DNA of 50,621 nt from Planctomycetota bacterium (lineage in GTDB: Bacteria; Planctomycetota; Planctomycetia; Pirellulales; Pirellulaceae): contig JAJDEH010000395.1 in NCBI GenBank assembly GCA_029259935.1, positions 1-50,621 of the forward strand, given 5' to 3'. The translations under genes and the position numbers were made by a program. Each line of letters begins with the position of its first letter. Within the stretch, counting starts at the first letter, position 1. Below, in pieces: positions 17,427 to 26,415 of the stretch. The notes below the pieces were generated by a model. That model was not told the DNA's origin and did no database searches. It saw only the letters and a list, made by a program, of their open reading frames with translations.

Positions 17427-17621
17427 TTAGAGGGGAACCGTCCAGTAGTCGTAGGAGTTGATATCCCCGCCGCTGATGCTGGCCAGCCAGATCAGCAGGC
17501 CGAAAAGCAACAACATTACGGCCAGCACCACGATACCCACGATGCGATCGTGCCTAAGCTGCTTGTCGTTCCGAGGTCCGCGATCACCGACCGATCCAGC
17601 AGGGTTGGTCATGGCTCTCAT
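17427..17621 (-). CDS. Small single-span membrane protein
   Basis: 64 residues. A polar, positively charged N-terminus (about 1-27) leads into one strong hydrophobic helix (IVGIVVLAVMLLLFGLLIWL). A short C-terminal segment, SGGDINSYDYW, is predicted to be outside. The start at 17621 is fixed by AAGGAGGT 5 bases upstream. The stop of an upstream open frame overlaps this ATG (ATGA, 17618-17621), but that frame does not look coding further up. It lies 92 bases upstream of the DksA/TraR-like gene. Function unknown. Confidence 0.65.
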   Translation of the reverse strand: MRAMTNPAGSVGDRGPRNDKQLRHDRIVGIVVLAVMLLLFGLLIWLASISGGDINSYDYWTVPL

Positions 17622-18016
17622 CTCAACCTCCTTTCGAATGGCTCGCTATTCGCGAGGGCCAACTTGACACCCTCCTTAATTGCAACTTGCATGCCGAACA
17701 GTCGCCAGAAATCGACGTCACACAAGCGTCGAAAAACCGAGTGATGGTGGCGGCTTTTCAACCGCTGTTGACCAACGGGCGTGGTAGGCAGAAATGTGCC
17801 ACAGGTACAATGCTCGCCAATGCACGGTTGGTGAGCGTAAAGGCACACGATCTAGAACTGGCGGTCCCGTCTCGAATTTTGCGCAGCCTGAAACTGCCAA
17901 CAGTTTGAACAAGAAACGCTATCAGATCGACTGGATGGAAAGCCACATCGGGAGAACGACTGAGCGAGCGCGGCAGTCGCGTTCCATGCATCTAGATGGA
18001 CGTTCTCAAATCGAAC
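17622..18016. other. 395-base stretch without a convincing gene
   Basis: Several short open frames exist on both strands, but none has a good ribosome site together with protein-like composition. The stretch probably holds the promoter and 5' region of the small membrane protein gene at its left end and the 3' end region of the two-haem gene at its right end. No repeat or strong terminator was seen. Confidence 0.5.
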
Positions 18017-19885
18017 CTATCCCCGCAACCACGCTTGGGCCAACTGATTGGGCGTGCCACCGTAAATGACGGTGAACGACTTATCAAAGTCTTGACCTTC
18101 CCGCAGAGCTTTCAGCAGCGTGGAAAAGTTGCGTTTGTTCTTCATCAGTGTTTGAACGAAGCTGTAGCTGATGATGTTTCCGTCTTCCGTCGGCATCTTG
18201 CCGGTGATGAAGTCATCGGGCTTGGCCATTCGGCCCGCGATTTCCGAAACGCGATCGTCCCAAGCTTTCACACGCGGATCCCTGGTTCCCAAACGCTCGG
18301 CCGCCGTCCGTGCAACGCCTTCAGAAAACCAGCGAGGTGGCAGTTTGCCCAGGCTGGCAATGTAGGCACCGGCAAGCTGCTGGCCAATCAGCGAATCGTT
18401 CGACGACGAGTCTTCGGCATCAGCGGGGATGACCGCGCCGTAGGCGTCGATCACGGTGTACCGCCAGTGGCCGCGCGAATTTCTGGGGATGTCTCTTTGT
18501 TCCACCATCTTGCCGAATTCGCTGTAGTCGTAACGTTGCTGAAAGACAAACAACGTCATGCGGCCTTTGATCAGCGGTTTATTGGCGGGCGCGCCCAGCA
18601 TCTGTCCCACCTTGCGGACCAAACCTTCGGCCGCGTCGGCATGTTCTTTCAGCGTGTTTTGACCGACATTTCCCAAGACCAAAAAATTCGTTGTTTCGAC
18701 ACGATCGCTCTTCGCGCCCGACATGGCCAGCCGCCAATATTCTTCCGACTTCGCGGCCCGATCGTCCATCAGTTCTTCGTGCGTCGAATTCTCCGCTTTG
18801 GAAACCGCGGCGATCGTCACCACGCTTTCGTTGGGACCGAGGCGGCTGTCCATTGTGGCCCCCTCGGCAATCCACTTTTCGAACAGCGCGATTTGTTCAT
18901 CCGACAGCGGCGGCCGTCCGGCGGGCATGCGGCCACCGTCGGCGGCGGTGCCCTTTAACTTCGCGATCAGCAAGCTGCCGTTTGGATTGCGAGGCGCGAT
19001 GATGGGGCCGGTGTCTCCACCTCGCAGGATGCCGCGGAAGTTGGTCATGTTCAAACGGCCGCGGGCCTGGTTGGCTGGATTGATGTGACAACCGTTGCAG
19101 TTTTCCACCAAGATCGGGGCAATGTGTTGAGCAAAGCTGACCGTTTCTTTTCCCGTCGGCATCCCGACTTCGACGGTCATCGGTTGCGTGGAGGTCGCCG
19201 CGGCCAACAGGCTCAGGTTGGCGGTCGGATCCTCTCCGTCATATTTGGCACCTTCCATGATCCACTTCTTCAGGATGTCGACTTCCCGCTGGGCCAATCG
19301 TCCGCCACCCGGTGGCATTTCGCCCCCTTCGATGACTTCGATCAGACGGCTGCCAGGTGCGTCGCCCTTGAAGACGACCAAACCGGCCTTCGGGTGCCCC
19401 TTCATAAGCAAGTTGTAGTTTGCCATGCTGAATTCGCCGGAAGCCTTGTCGACATGACATCGACCGCAACGCCGTGTTAGCACCGGAACTACCTGAGAAA
19501 CGAAACTGACGCCTCCCGTGGCTGGGGTGGGCGTTGGCTTTTTTGGTTCGGGAACTGCGGGATAGCTAAAGGGGGGCAGTTTGAAACCTTCTAGCTCAAG
19601 AAGGCTATGAGCCGTTTTTAGGCGATCGTAGGGGCGTTTTAGAATCTTCAGCAAGTCCGGATCGCCACCACTCGACATCTTCTCCGCATCGGACAGGATC
19701 TTGGTCACCGCCGCGGCCGAATCCTCGTATTTGCCATCGACGTACAGTTTTCCAGCCTCTGTAATCGCATCTTGGAGTTCTTTTACCGCTTTTCGTTGCT
19801 GCAACGTGGGTGCCGCGGAACTAAAAGAGGCAGTGAGACCCATCAACAGAATTGCTAGGCAAGTGACAAAAGAACGATCGACCAT
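18017..19885 (-). CDS. Secreted two-haem protein with a degenerate peptidase-like C-terminal domain
   Basis: 622 residues with a signal peptide (about 1-24). A helical region (25-110) precedes two planctomycete-type cytochrome c domains. The first has CGRCH at 140-144 and the distal GGEMPPGGG; the second has CNGCH at 263-267 and GGRMPAGRPPLSDEQ. Residues about 370-620 resemble a DUF1570/peptidase-MA-like gluzincin domain. There the phrase LPPRWFSEGVA (515-525) is the usual third-ligand region, but the place of HExxH reads QQLAG (502-506), so zinc proteolysis is unlikely. An extracytoplasmic location is expected; the substrate is unknown. Confidence 0.85.
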   Translation of the reverse strand: MVDRSFVTCLAILLMGLTASFSSAAPTLQQRKAVKELQDAITEAGKLYVDGKYEDSAAAVTKILSDAEKMSSGGDPDLLKILKRPYDRLKTAHSLLELEGFKLPPFSYPAVPEPKKPTPTPATGGVSFVSQVVPVLTRRCGRCHVDKASGEFSMANYNLLMKGHPKAGLVVFKGDAPGSRLIEVIEGGEMPPGGGRLAQREVDILKKWIMEGAKYDGEDPTANLSLLAAATSTQPMTVEVGMPTGKETVSFAQHIAPILVENCNGCHINPANQARGRLNMTNFRGILRGGDTGPIIAPRNPNGSLLIAKLKGTAADGGRMPAGRPPLSDEQIALFEKWIAEGATMDSRLGPNESVVTIAAVSKAENSTHEELMDDRAAKSEEYWRLAMSGAKSDRVETTNFLVLGNVGQNTLKEHADAAEGLVRKVGQMLGAPANKPLIKGRMTLFVFQQRYDYSEFGKMVEQRDIPRNSRGHWRYTVIDAYGAVIPADAEDSSSNDSLIGQQLAGAYIASLGKLPPRWFSEGVARTAAERLGTRDPRVKAWDDRVSEIAGRMAKPDDFITGKMPTEDGNIISYSFVQTLMKNKRNFSTLLKALREGQDFDKSFTVIYGGTPNQLAQAWLRG

Positions 19886-20100
19886 GTTCCGGTTTCCTCT
19901 TTTTTTCGATGTAGCCCAGATGTAGTTTGCAAGGCGGCCCGATTATAGCAAACCACGGCAGTACAACGGGATAGGTGCGCACGCCGAGTGGTTAAACTAC
20001 GCTCTGTTATAACGCGCCGGAGGGCGAAAAGTACTCAAAATGCCGCCGCCGCCGTGATTTCCGAGTGCCCACCCCCAAATTTGGCCGGTTGCGACGCTCG

Positions 20101-20820
20101 TTACTGGGCATGATGCCGGCGACGAACGCCTTTCTTGCCGGTTCGGTGTACCAGGCCCTTGGTGTTTTTGGAACGGTAACCATGGTGCAGTGCAAACCAT
20201 TCGGCGTATCGTTCTCGGTCGACATAGCTGGAGTTCCGAGTGTCCAACAGGTGTCCCAATTCGTGTACCAGAACGTTGTTCAGGTAGAAGTCCCGAATGG
20301 CGTTGGGAGTCCAGATCAGACGCCAGTGCCCGCCTTGTTCTTCCACCCAGCGTCCGCCGTACATCCGCGTTTCGATTTGCAAAGCCGGCTTCGGCGGTCG
20401 GCTAAAATACTCGACCAGTTCTTCTTCGACAGGATAAAGGTAGAGTGCCGTACCCCACTGCATTCCATAACAGGGGAAACGCCGTTTTTTCCGGGTCATT
20501 TCGCTCAGTTGAACCACGTCCAGATTTTCCAGCATCCAACCGGGGAACTCGGCCAAGCGTTGGCGAATCTCGCTGGGCGAAAGCACGTGTCGAAAGCCCG
20601 TTCCTGGCGATTGCAGGACAATCCGGTAACTTGCATCGTCGCGTCCGGTCGGTTCGTGCCACGTTTCGGGCGGCGTAAAGGACGTGGGAGGATTCGCACG
20701 CGAGTGGGCGGCTCGCTGAACAAAGGGCACGCGCTGTCGACGAGATCGCTTTGCCAAAACGGTTCGGTTTCTAGAGGAGGCCGACCGATTGTTCGCATTA
20801 CGTGAAGGTTGATTGGACAT
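20101..20820 (-). CDS. HExxH metalloprotease-like hypothetical protein
   Basis: 239 residues. The first about 60 are Arg/Ser/Pro-rich and probably disordered. There is no signal peptide. A central domain leads to VLVHELGHLLD (HELGH at 186-190), followed by the helix RERYAEWFALHHG with Glu207 as a likely third zinc ligand. This arrangement (HExxH then E in ExFA) is that of gluzincin-like or ImmA/IrrE-like small metallopeptidases. A very basic tail ends the protein. AGGTAG lies 8 bases before the ATG. No partner repressor or toxin gene is adjacent. Zinc binding is likely; substrate unknown. Confidence 0.65.
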   Translation of the reverse strand: MSNQPSRNANNRSASSRNRTVLAKRSRRQRVPFVQRAAHSRANPPTSFTPPETWHEPTGRDDASYRIVLQSPGTGFRHVLSPSEIRQRLAEFPGWMLENLDVVQLSEMTRKKRRFPCYGMQWGTALYLYPVEEELVEYFSRPPKPALQIETRMYGGRWVEEQGGHWRLIWTPNAIRDFYLNNVLVHELGHLLDTRNSSYVDRERYAEWFALHHGYRSKNTKGLVHRTGKKGVRRRHHAQ

Positions 20821-21718
20821 CTGACGCTACCTAATGGAGTTACCGCAGGCCGCGTTCTCGGCAAGATCACCGACTCGTTGACATCCAGTCAGAGAATTAA
20901 ACTACCTTGTTTGTTGAACCGGTTCCGAGAAGCGGACGTGCCCAAAACGGCACGTGATTGCTACCATTCAATGTTAGCTAGCCGTCTAGCAGGGGAACTA
21001 GTGAACATCGCAAGTCGTTGCAGGTAAAGTACTTGCGAAATCACACCTGGCACTTACGGCGATTTGTACAGAGGGGGCCGGTCGATTTTCGAGCCGGCCA
21101 GACGCCAACTTCAGGCCTGATTTTCGGTTCCCGCGGTCGCGCGACTCGCACGGGGCGAATATGCGGTCGAGGTTTCGCCAATCGGGCATGGCCATGAAAA
21201 AACATGCCACGACGTCCTGCACAACTTCATTTATTTTTTGACATCGTGGATAAGTAAGCTATGTATTTAAATGGCACATCTGAATTCCCAATCATTTGAT
21301 TTGGATATACCGCCACATCTCACCAACCGAGGAATTCGACTCGTTGAGTTCCTTGATGAATTTTAGCCGGCACGGATGCATAGCCATGGCTCTCGCCTGA
21401 GATCGCCGGGCTTTCGAAAGGAATCGCCAGACGGAACCGATTCGACGTGATGAGAAAGCCGCCTTAAACGCGGTTGATCCGTCGCGGCCGAATCCTCCAC
21501 AGGATGGCTGAGAGTATCTTTCGTTAGTCATTTCACGTCCGTTGAACGGCGTTGGCCGACGGGCTCGTGTAAATGTAAACATATGCGAATCGCGACCACT
21601 CGCGAGAGAAGCGGTGCATCACCGTATCTCGGCCGCTGGCTGACCAGTTAGCTTGCGCGATTTCTCTCGTTCGTGGTTGTATCCATGGCAGCCCTCGGTC
21701 GTAGTTGGACGTTTAGTT
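20821..21718. other. About 900 bases without a supported gene
   Basis: Open frames here are short and have atypical composition. Two hairpins are visible. One at 21076-21099 has GGCCGG and GCCGGCC arms extended by TCGA on both sides of a TTT loop. One at about 21184-21208 has GGCATG and CATGCC arms around an A-rich loop. The stretch around 21230-21300 is noticeably AT-rich for this genome. A 96-residue minus-strand frame at 21292-21582 was not accepted. Confidence 0.5.
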
Positions 21719-21865
21719 ATGAATTATCTCGAACCCTTTATTACTCAGATCATTCGCTTCGCGGAACGGTTGGACGACGAAAATGTTGTGATGGTGGTCG
21801 GCTGTATAGGCGTGTACCAAACCTGGGTCTTGGTGTGCAACTATGCCAAACGTCAACGGTGTTGA
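21719..21865 (+). CDS. Possible 48-residue membrane peptide
   Basis: From ATG 21719 the frame gives an amphipathic N-terminal half (YLEPFITQIIRFAERLDDEN) and a hydrophobic helix (VVMVVGCIGVYQTWVLV), then a short basic tail. The composition is protein-like, but there is no clear ribosome site and no recognised family, so this is tentative. Confidence 0.3.
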   Translation: MNYLEPFITQIIRFAERLDDENVVMVVGCIGVYQTWVLVCNYAKRQRC

Positions 21866-22013
21866 GTCAACGGTGTGTCTTCGGTAGCCACCGCCGCGAG
21901 ACCGTGGATTGCGGACGCGGTTTCGTCACCGTCTTGCATCGGAGCTACGGGCAGGATTCGTTGTTCACCTCGGCAAGTTGATCGAAAACACTCTCGTGGG
22001 AGGAATCGCACCT

Positions 22014-22277
22014 ATGCTGCGTATCGTTAGTAAATTCTTGAGAACGGTCGTCGCGACCCTTCACTTGGTTAGCAAGATTGTTGCTCGATTTTGGAGACGC
22101 ACGTCGCCGTTATGCCACCAATGCTCGAATGTGGTCGACGCCAGGACGATTGGCCGCGGCGAGCCCGTCATGTGGTGTTCCAACTGCCGGCGCGTTATCG
22201 CCGTTCCACTGGCCAAGATTCCTGGTTGGGCCGCGGGCGTGATCTGCGTTCTAACGATGAAGCTGATGCTCGGATGA
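22014..22277 (+). CDS. Small zinc-ribbon-like membrane protein
   Basis: 87 residues from ATG 22014, chosen because GGGAGGA lies about 10 bases upstream; an earlier start at 21909 lacks support. A basic amphipathic N-terminus (about 1-28) precedes two CxxC pairs, CHQC and CSNC, separated by about 20 residues, as in a small zinc ribbon. A hydrophobic C-terminal segment (WAAGVICVLTMKLML) could be a membrane anchor. Codon use resembles the neighbours. Function unknown. Confidence 0.5.
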   Translation: MLRIVSKFLRTVVATLHLVSKIVARFWRRTSPLCHQCSNVVDARTIGRGEPVMWCSNCRRVIAVPLAKIPGWAAGVICVLTMKLMLG

Positions 22278-22733
22278 CGGGGCTCCACTTCCGTCGGTTC
22301 GATGAGAACCTTGCCGTAGAAGTTACAAAGCATCCACCTGGACCGTCGCTTGGCGCAATCGGCCGCGGCGATGCCGAAGTGTTCAAGGCCGGCGGCCTGC
22401 ACACGCTGCTGGATCCGCCCCTTGGGCTTGCCGATAAAATGTTTTTTCTAGCCCGTCGATTTCCGTTTCCGGGTTGTGGTAATCATCCCCTAGTCGTCAT
22501 TCCCGCGCAGGAGGGAATCCAACGCGACTTTCGCAGTCACGGCATTTGCATCGGATCGCCGCAAGCCTTCTAGCCGCTCCTGGGTTCCCGCCTGCGCGGG
22601 AATGACGGAAGGCATCCCGTGAGCGCGGAAGTGCTGACGGCACTGCACTTCCAACAGAGAGTCTCCATGAGATCTGCCCGGCAGCCAGCGAGCGGGAGTG
22701 TGCCCCAATGGTGATGGGCGACGCCAACGCAAC
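22278..22733. other. 456-base stretch without a gene, holding an inverted-repeat element
   Basis: No coding frame here is convincing. The main content is the 113-bp inverted-repeat element annotated separately. Confidence 0.55.
22495..22607. repeat. 113-bp inverted-repeat (REP/MITE-like) element
   Basis: Perfect 17-bp terminal arms (CGTCATTCCCGCGCAGG at 22495-22511 and its reverse complement at 22591-22607) continue imperfectly inward. The centre has no ORF. Sequences of this GTCATTCCCGCGCAGG type are widespread dispersed palindromic repeats in many bacteria. It sits downstream of the OleC-like gene. Confidence 0.75.
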
Positions 22734-24455
22734 TTATTGGGCGGTGGATTCTTCCGCCAGTCGGCCCGCTTTTTCTAGCTGCTCTCGAGCCCAAGCCGAC
22801 AACTTCTCGCGGAAGATCTTCGAGTTGTGCCGAATGTCGACGGGCAGCGAGGGGTGGATCAAGATCTCTTGGATGTTGTTCGTTCGCCAGTTGGAAGCGG
22901 CTAGTTTGCGTAATTCTTCTAGCCACTGTTCCTGATCGGTTGGCGTCAGGCCTTGGTATTCGGGCCATGGTTCCACGACGATTGCTGGTTGCTGACGGCC
23001 AGCCGCGCCGACTCCGACTAGCGCGGATCGATATACTTTTTCGTGACAGTTGAAGATGGCTTCACAGGGGATCGTGAACATCGTTCCCTGTGCGGTCTGC
23101 ACGCGGTGCGACTTGCGGCCGCAGAACCAGAACCGATCTTGGTCATCGAGGTAGCCGACGTCGCCCATGCGGTGCCAAAACGTGTTGCCGTCCTGGATCT
23201 TGTGCAGCGGGTTGGCGTCGGTTCGCGTCACGTATTGCCGCGTTACGACTTCACCCTGCACGATCAGTTCGCCGATTTCGCCGTGCGGCAATGGCTCGAC
23301 TTGGTCGATGGTGTTCAGTGGCTCGTCGGTGATGCTAATCACCTTCCAGGTGATCCCGGGGAAACGCCGGCCAACGCAGGTGCCGGCTCCCTCGCGGCTC
23401 TGGGATTCTGTTTCTTCGAGTACTTCCGTTGCGGACGTCGAAGCGACCGGCAATGCTTCGGTTGCTCCGTAGGGCGTATGCATTTCTCCTTCCGGGTGAA
23501 TGGCACTTTTGATGCGACGCAGCACGTGGGGCGGCACCGGGGCTCCGGCCGACAACACTCGTCGTAGACTGGGCATGGTTTCTTGATGTTGCTCGCAGTA
23601 ACGGCCTACCGTGTTCCATAGCGCCGGCGAGCCGAACGACTGGGTGATGTTCCAATGCTTGATCGGTTCGATGATGTTGCGCGGATCGACGTCGGCCGGT
23701 CGGGTCGGGTCCATGTCGGGAACGACGGTGGAAACTCCCATGGCGCAGTTGAACAGCGCGAACAGCGGAAATCCCGGCAGGTCGATTTCGCCCGGCTGGA
23801 TTTCATAGCGATCGCGAATTTCCTCGGTTTGCTTGACGAAGTTGCCGTGCGAGTACAACACGCCTTTGGGCGGACCCGTGCTGCCCGTGGTGAAAATGAT
23901 CGCGGCGGGATCGTCGGCCTTGGTTGTTGGCGGATGAAAGTCCGTGACGCGGCGGGCACGCAGTCGGGCCAGCGTCGGTCCGCCCCAAAACCACCTGCGG
24001 CCGACGGTCACGTTCAACTTCGCCTGGGGAAATCGCTTTCTCAAAAGAATCCGAATCGCCTGCGTCAAAGGAATTGCCACGAAGCCTTGCGGCGCGACTT
24101 CTTCGAGGCAGCGGACCAAGTTTTTGCGGCCCATGCCCGGATCGATCAGCACGACCACCAGGCCGGCTTTGAACATTGCAAACACGAGCGAGATGAAATC
24201 GATGCCAGGACGCACCATGAGTACGATCCGCATGCCCGGTTTCATGCCGAGATCGAGCAGGCCATCGGCAATCCGGTTGCTGTCGTCGTCCAGTTCTTGA
24301 AACGAAAGCTGTTCGTACCGCAGCGGACCGCCAGAGCGCGGTCGATGGGAAACTGCAATCGCCATTCCTCGCGGATCGCGCTTGGCCGTGGTGGACAGCC
24401 GGCTAGCGACATTCACGGTTTCACTGGCGGCAGTCGTCGTCACGGAAGGGCTCAC
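22734..24455 (-). CDS. AMP-binding enzyme related to OleC beta-lactone synthetase / fatty acid-CoA ligase
   Basis: 573 residues of the ANL superfamily. The P-loop-like TTGSTGPPKG is at 189-198, YGATE is the A5 motif, and GDVGYLDDQDRFWFCGRKSHR is the A7/A8 hinge region. The phrase WNITQSFGSPALW and the overall length fit the OleC-like branch, which closes beta-hydroxy acids to beta-lactones in long-chain olefin synthesis; simple acyl-CoA ligase activity is the alternative. No oleA, oleB or oleD homologue is nearby. Its ATG overlaps the stop of the ATP-grasp gene (ATGA, 24452-24455), so it is coupled to the mch operon. Confidence 0.78.
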   Translation of the reverse strand: MSPSVTTTAASETVNVASRLSTTAKRDPRGMAIAVSHRPRSGGPLRYEQLSFQELDDDSNRIADGLLDLGMKPGMRIVLMVRPGIDFISLVFAMFKAGLVVVLIDPGMGRKNLVRCLEEVAPQGFVAIPLTQAIRILLRKRFPQAKLNVTVGRRWFWGGPTLARLRARRVTDFHPPTTKADDPAAIIFTTGSTGPPKGVLYSHGNFVKQTEEIRDRYEIQPGEIDLPGFPLFALFNCAMGVSTVVPDMDPTRPADVDPRNIIEPIKHWNITQSFGSPALWNTVGRYCEQHQETMPSLRRVLSAGAPVPPHVLRRIKSAIHPEGEMHTPYGATEALPVASTSATEVLEETESQSREGAGTCVGRRFPGITWKVISITDEPLNTIDQVEPLPHGEIGELIVQGEVVTRQYVTRTDANPLHKIQDGNTFWHRMGDVGYLDDQDRFWFCGRKSHRVQTAQGTMFTIPCEAIFNCHEKVYRSALVGVGAAGRQQPAIVVEPWPEYQGLTPTDQEQWLEELRKLAASNWRTNNIQEILIHPSLPVDIRHNSKIFREKLSAWAREQLEKAGRLAEESTAQ

Positions 24456-25351
24456 GATTCTGAGTGGGTCGAGCGATCGGCCACGAGTGCTTCTAGATAT
24501 TCAAGCGCCAATCGCGCCACGTCCACGTCCCAGGTTCGGGCCAGCGCCTTCCAGCCGGGAACGGCGTTAACTTCCAATAGATATTGGACACCGTCGCGGC
24601 CGGGCAAGATGTCAACGCCGGCAAAGGGGGCACCGATACACTTGGCCGCCGAGCGGGCGCTCTGGCACATGGCGTCATCGGGTTCGTATCGTTCGGTCGT
24701 CGCGCCGCGACTGACGTTGGTTCGCCAATCGGTTGGGTTGCGTCGCCTCATCGCCAACACGCGTTCTCCCAAAACCAGCAACCTCAAGTCAAATCCCTCA
24801 TGGGGAATGAATTGTTGAAGGTAGATCACTGCGTCGAGTTGGGCAAGGGTTTTGAATGCCCGCAACGCCAAGGCTTCGTCGCTGACTCGCGTCATCCCGC
24901 GTCCTTCGCTGCCGAACAGCGGCTTGATGACAACGTCGCCGCCCAGTTGCTCGAACCCGGCCATGGCGTCTTCAACCGACTGGCACACCACGGTCTTGGG
25001 GACGGCAAAGCCGGCCGCCCTCAGTTTCGCCGTCGCCAGATACTTGTCGACGGCGATCTCGATCGCCTTGGGCGGATTGATGATGACTTGGCCTTCCGCC
25101 TCCAATCGCGCCAGGACATCCATTCGAAAGACGACCTGTTCGAGCGAACCGGGCGGCATCGTGCGAACCAACACGGCGTCAAATCGGGACAAGTTGTGTT
25201 CGCCGCTACGGAAAGTTGAATCATGGCCTCCGCCCAAGCATGTGCCGAGTTGGCTGAAGGTGACGGGCGTCACTCGGTATCGCTTGCCCGCGGCGCGCTG
25301 GAGATCTTTGCAATACCAGCTATCCGATGATGCCAAGACGCCGACGTGCAT
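24452..25351 (-). CDS. RimK-type ATP-grasp ligase beside mch (putative tetrahydromethanopterin side-chain glutamate ligase)
   Basis: 299 residues, cytoplasmic. An N-terminal domain (about 1-95) leads to the ATP-grasp fold: NPPKAIEIAVDKYLA (lid start), VVIKPLFGSEGRGM (ATP loop), FIPHEGFDLRLLVLG, and the metal-binding LLEVNAVPGW near the C-terminus. It resembles RimK and the MptN/CofF ligases that add glutamate to coenzymes. Its place 16 bases after mch, as in methylotroph C1 gene clusters where a RimK-like gene accompanies mch, suggests a role in the tetrahydromethanopterin cofactor. That role is inferred from context and not shown by the sequence. Confidence 0.82.
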   Translation of the reverse strand: MHVGVLASSDSWYCKDLQRAAGKRYRVTPVTFSQLGTCLGGGHDSTFRSGEHNLSRFDAVLVRTMPPGSLEQVVFRMDVLARLEAEGQVIINPPKAIEIAVDKYLATAKLRAAGFAVPKTVVCQSVEDAMAGFEQLGGDVVIKPLFGSEGRGMTRVSDEALALRAFKTLAQLDAVIYLQQFIPHEGFDLRLLVLGERVLAMRRRNPTDWRTNVSRGATTERYEPDDAMCQSARSAAKCIGAPFAGVDILPGRDGVQYLLEVNAVPGWKALARTWDVDVARLALEYLEALVADRSTHSES

Positions 25352-25367
25352 GAAGACCCGACTCTGC

Positions 25368-26327
25368 CTAGCCCGTGAAAGAATCGTGAATCACATCCGC
25401 GTTCAGTTTGCCGAATCGCCACGACCGGCCGGAATCCAGATTGACGATCGAGACGACGGCCGGGCTAAACAACAGCGGATCGATTTTGTAAAAGTCGAAA
25501 TCGTATCGCTTGAAGATGTGGGCGAACGGCTCGCCGTAGTCTTTCGATGCGGAACTGGGCACTTGCGGGCCGATTGCTTCCAGGCTTTCGTCGTCGCCGG
25601 TCACCCACAAAGTGACTTCGCCGCCGTACAACATCGCGTCGTTGGTTCGCCCAATGCCCGCCATGTCGTCGCCCGCGACGGGCGGTAAGGGAGCAACGCC
25701 GAAGCCGCTCTTTACCCGATGTAGGTCGAATCCCAATTCAAACAGTTTGTGCAGGGCCGTTTCGACGCTGCGTGCGACGACTTGCACCGTTCCGGCGATG
25801 CTGGCGGTGGGCGCGACTAGCAGCGTGACGTCTTTCTCGGCCACGCCGCACTGTTCGGCGATCTGATGGCAGACGACGGCCGTGGGTAGCTTGCGACTTT
25901 CCAAGATTCCGATCACCGACTGGGGCGACTCGTCAATGGCCAATTGCTCGAGCAACGGTTCCCGCCCGCGGGCCGCTCGCATCGGTCCCGATCCCATGGC
26001 AAAGAAGTTTTCTGCCTCGACAGGCCACCCGGCATATTGCGACGCCATGCAAGCCGCGATCGGCTGGTCGGTGGCGACCGAAACGGCGACTCCGTTCCAT
26101 ACTTCGGAACTGCGCGGCACGAATTGAACTTGGCCCAGGCCAGCCAGACAAATCTCGCCGAGCGCGCGGCCCGCTTCCAGGCCGCCCGCACAGTTGACTC
26201 CGCAATCGACCACGCAAGCACCGGTGTCGGTGGTTTGGACGGCCGCGCGAAACTGGGTTGCTTGCTGGAGAAAAACTTTGCAGCGGGCCAGTCCGCGTTC
26301 GTTGAGATTCGCGGGGAATTTGATCAT
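25368..26327 (-). CDS. mch: Methenyltetrahydromethanopterin cyclohydrolase
   Basis: 319 residues from ATG 26327 (MIKFPANLNERG), matching the family length; the open frame runs 33 residues further up with no family likeness. It interconverts 5,10-methenyl- and 5-formyl-tetrahydromethanopterin in C1 oxidation or formaldehyde detoxification. Family phrases include DCGVNCAGGLEAGR, GSGPMRAARGREPL, APTASIAGTVQVVARSVETALHK and GEVTLWV. The enzyme occurs in methanogens, methylotrophic proteobacteria and planctomycetes. It heads an operon with the ATP-grasp and OleC-like genes, and is divergent from a DtxR-like regulator across 147 bases. Confidence 0.93.
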   Translation of the reverse strand: MIKFPANLNERGLARCKVFLQQATQFRAAVQTTDTGACVVDCGVNCAGGLEAGRALGEICLAGLGQVQFVPRSSEVWNGVAVSVATDQPIAACMASQYAGWPVEAENFFAMGSGPMRAARGREPLLEQLAIDESPQSVIGILESRKLPTAVVCHQIAEQCGVAEKDVTLLVAPTASIAGTVQVVARSVETALHKLFELGFDLHRVKSGFGVAPLPPVAGDDMAGIGRTNDAMLYGGEVTLWVTGDDESLEAIGPQVPSSASKDYGEPFAHIFKRYDFDFYKIDPLLFSPAVVSIVNLDSGRSWRFGKLNADVIHDSFTG

Positions 26328-26415
26328 GTCGACGACGCATTTGTTTCGTTGGTTGCTTGGTATGTTTGCCGAACCGAGCCTGCATTGCAATGCCCTGAAG
26401 GCTCGCGTGCCACCG

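Noticed and set aside
17618..17848. 76-residue minus-strand frame overlapping the start of the small membrane protein
   Set aside because: The ATGA overlap is suggestive, but the residues upstream are not protein-like and no start has a good ribosome site.
17996..18958. 320-residue plus-strand open frame
   Set aside because: It is antisense to the two-haem protein, which has a signal peptide and haem motifs.
21292..21582. 96-residue minus-strand open frame
   Set aside because: No ribosome site, Arg/Ser-rich composition and no recognisable family; a decayed gene is possible but not supported.
23655..24818. 387-residue plus-strand open frame
   Set aside because: It lies opposite the OleC-like and ATP-grasp genes, both with clear family motifs.
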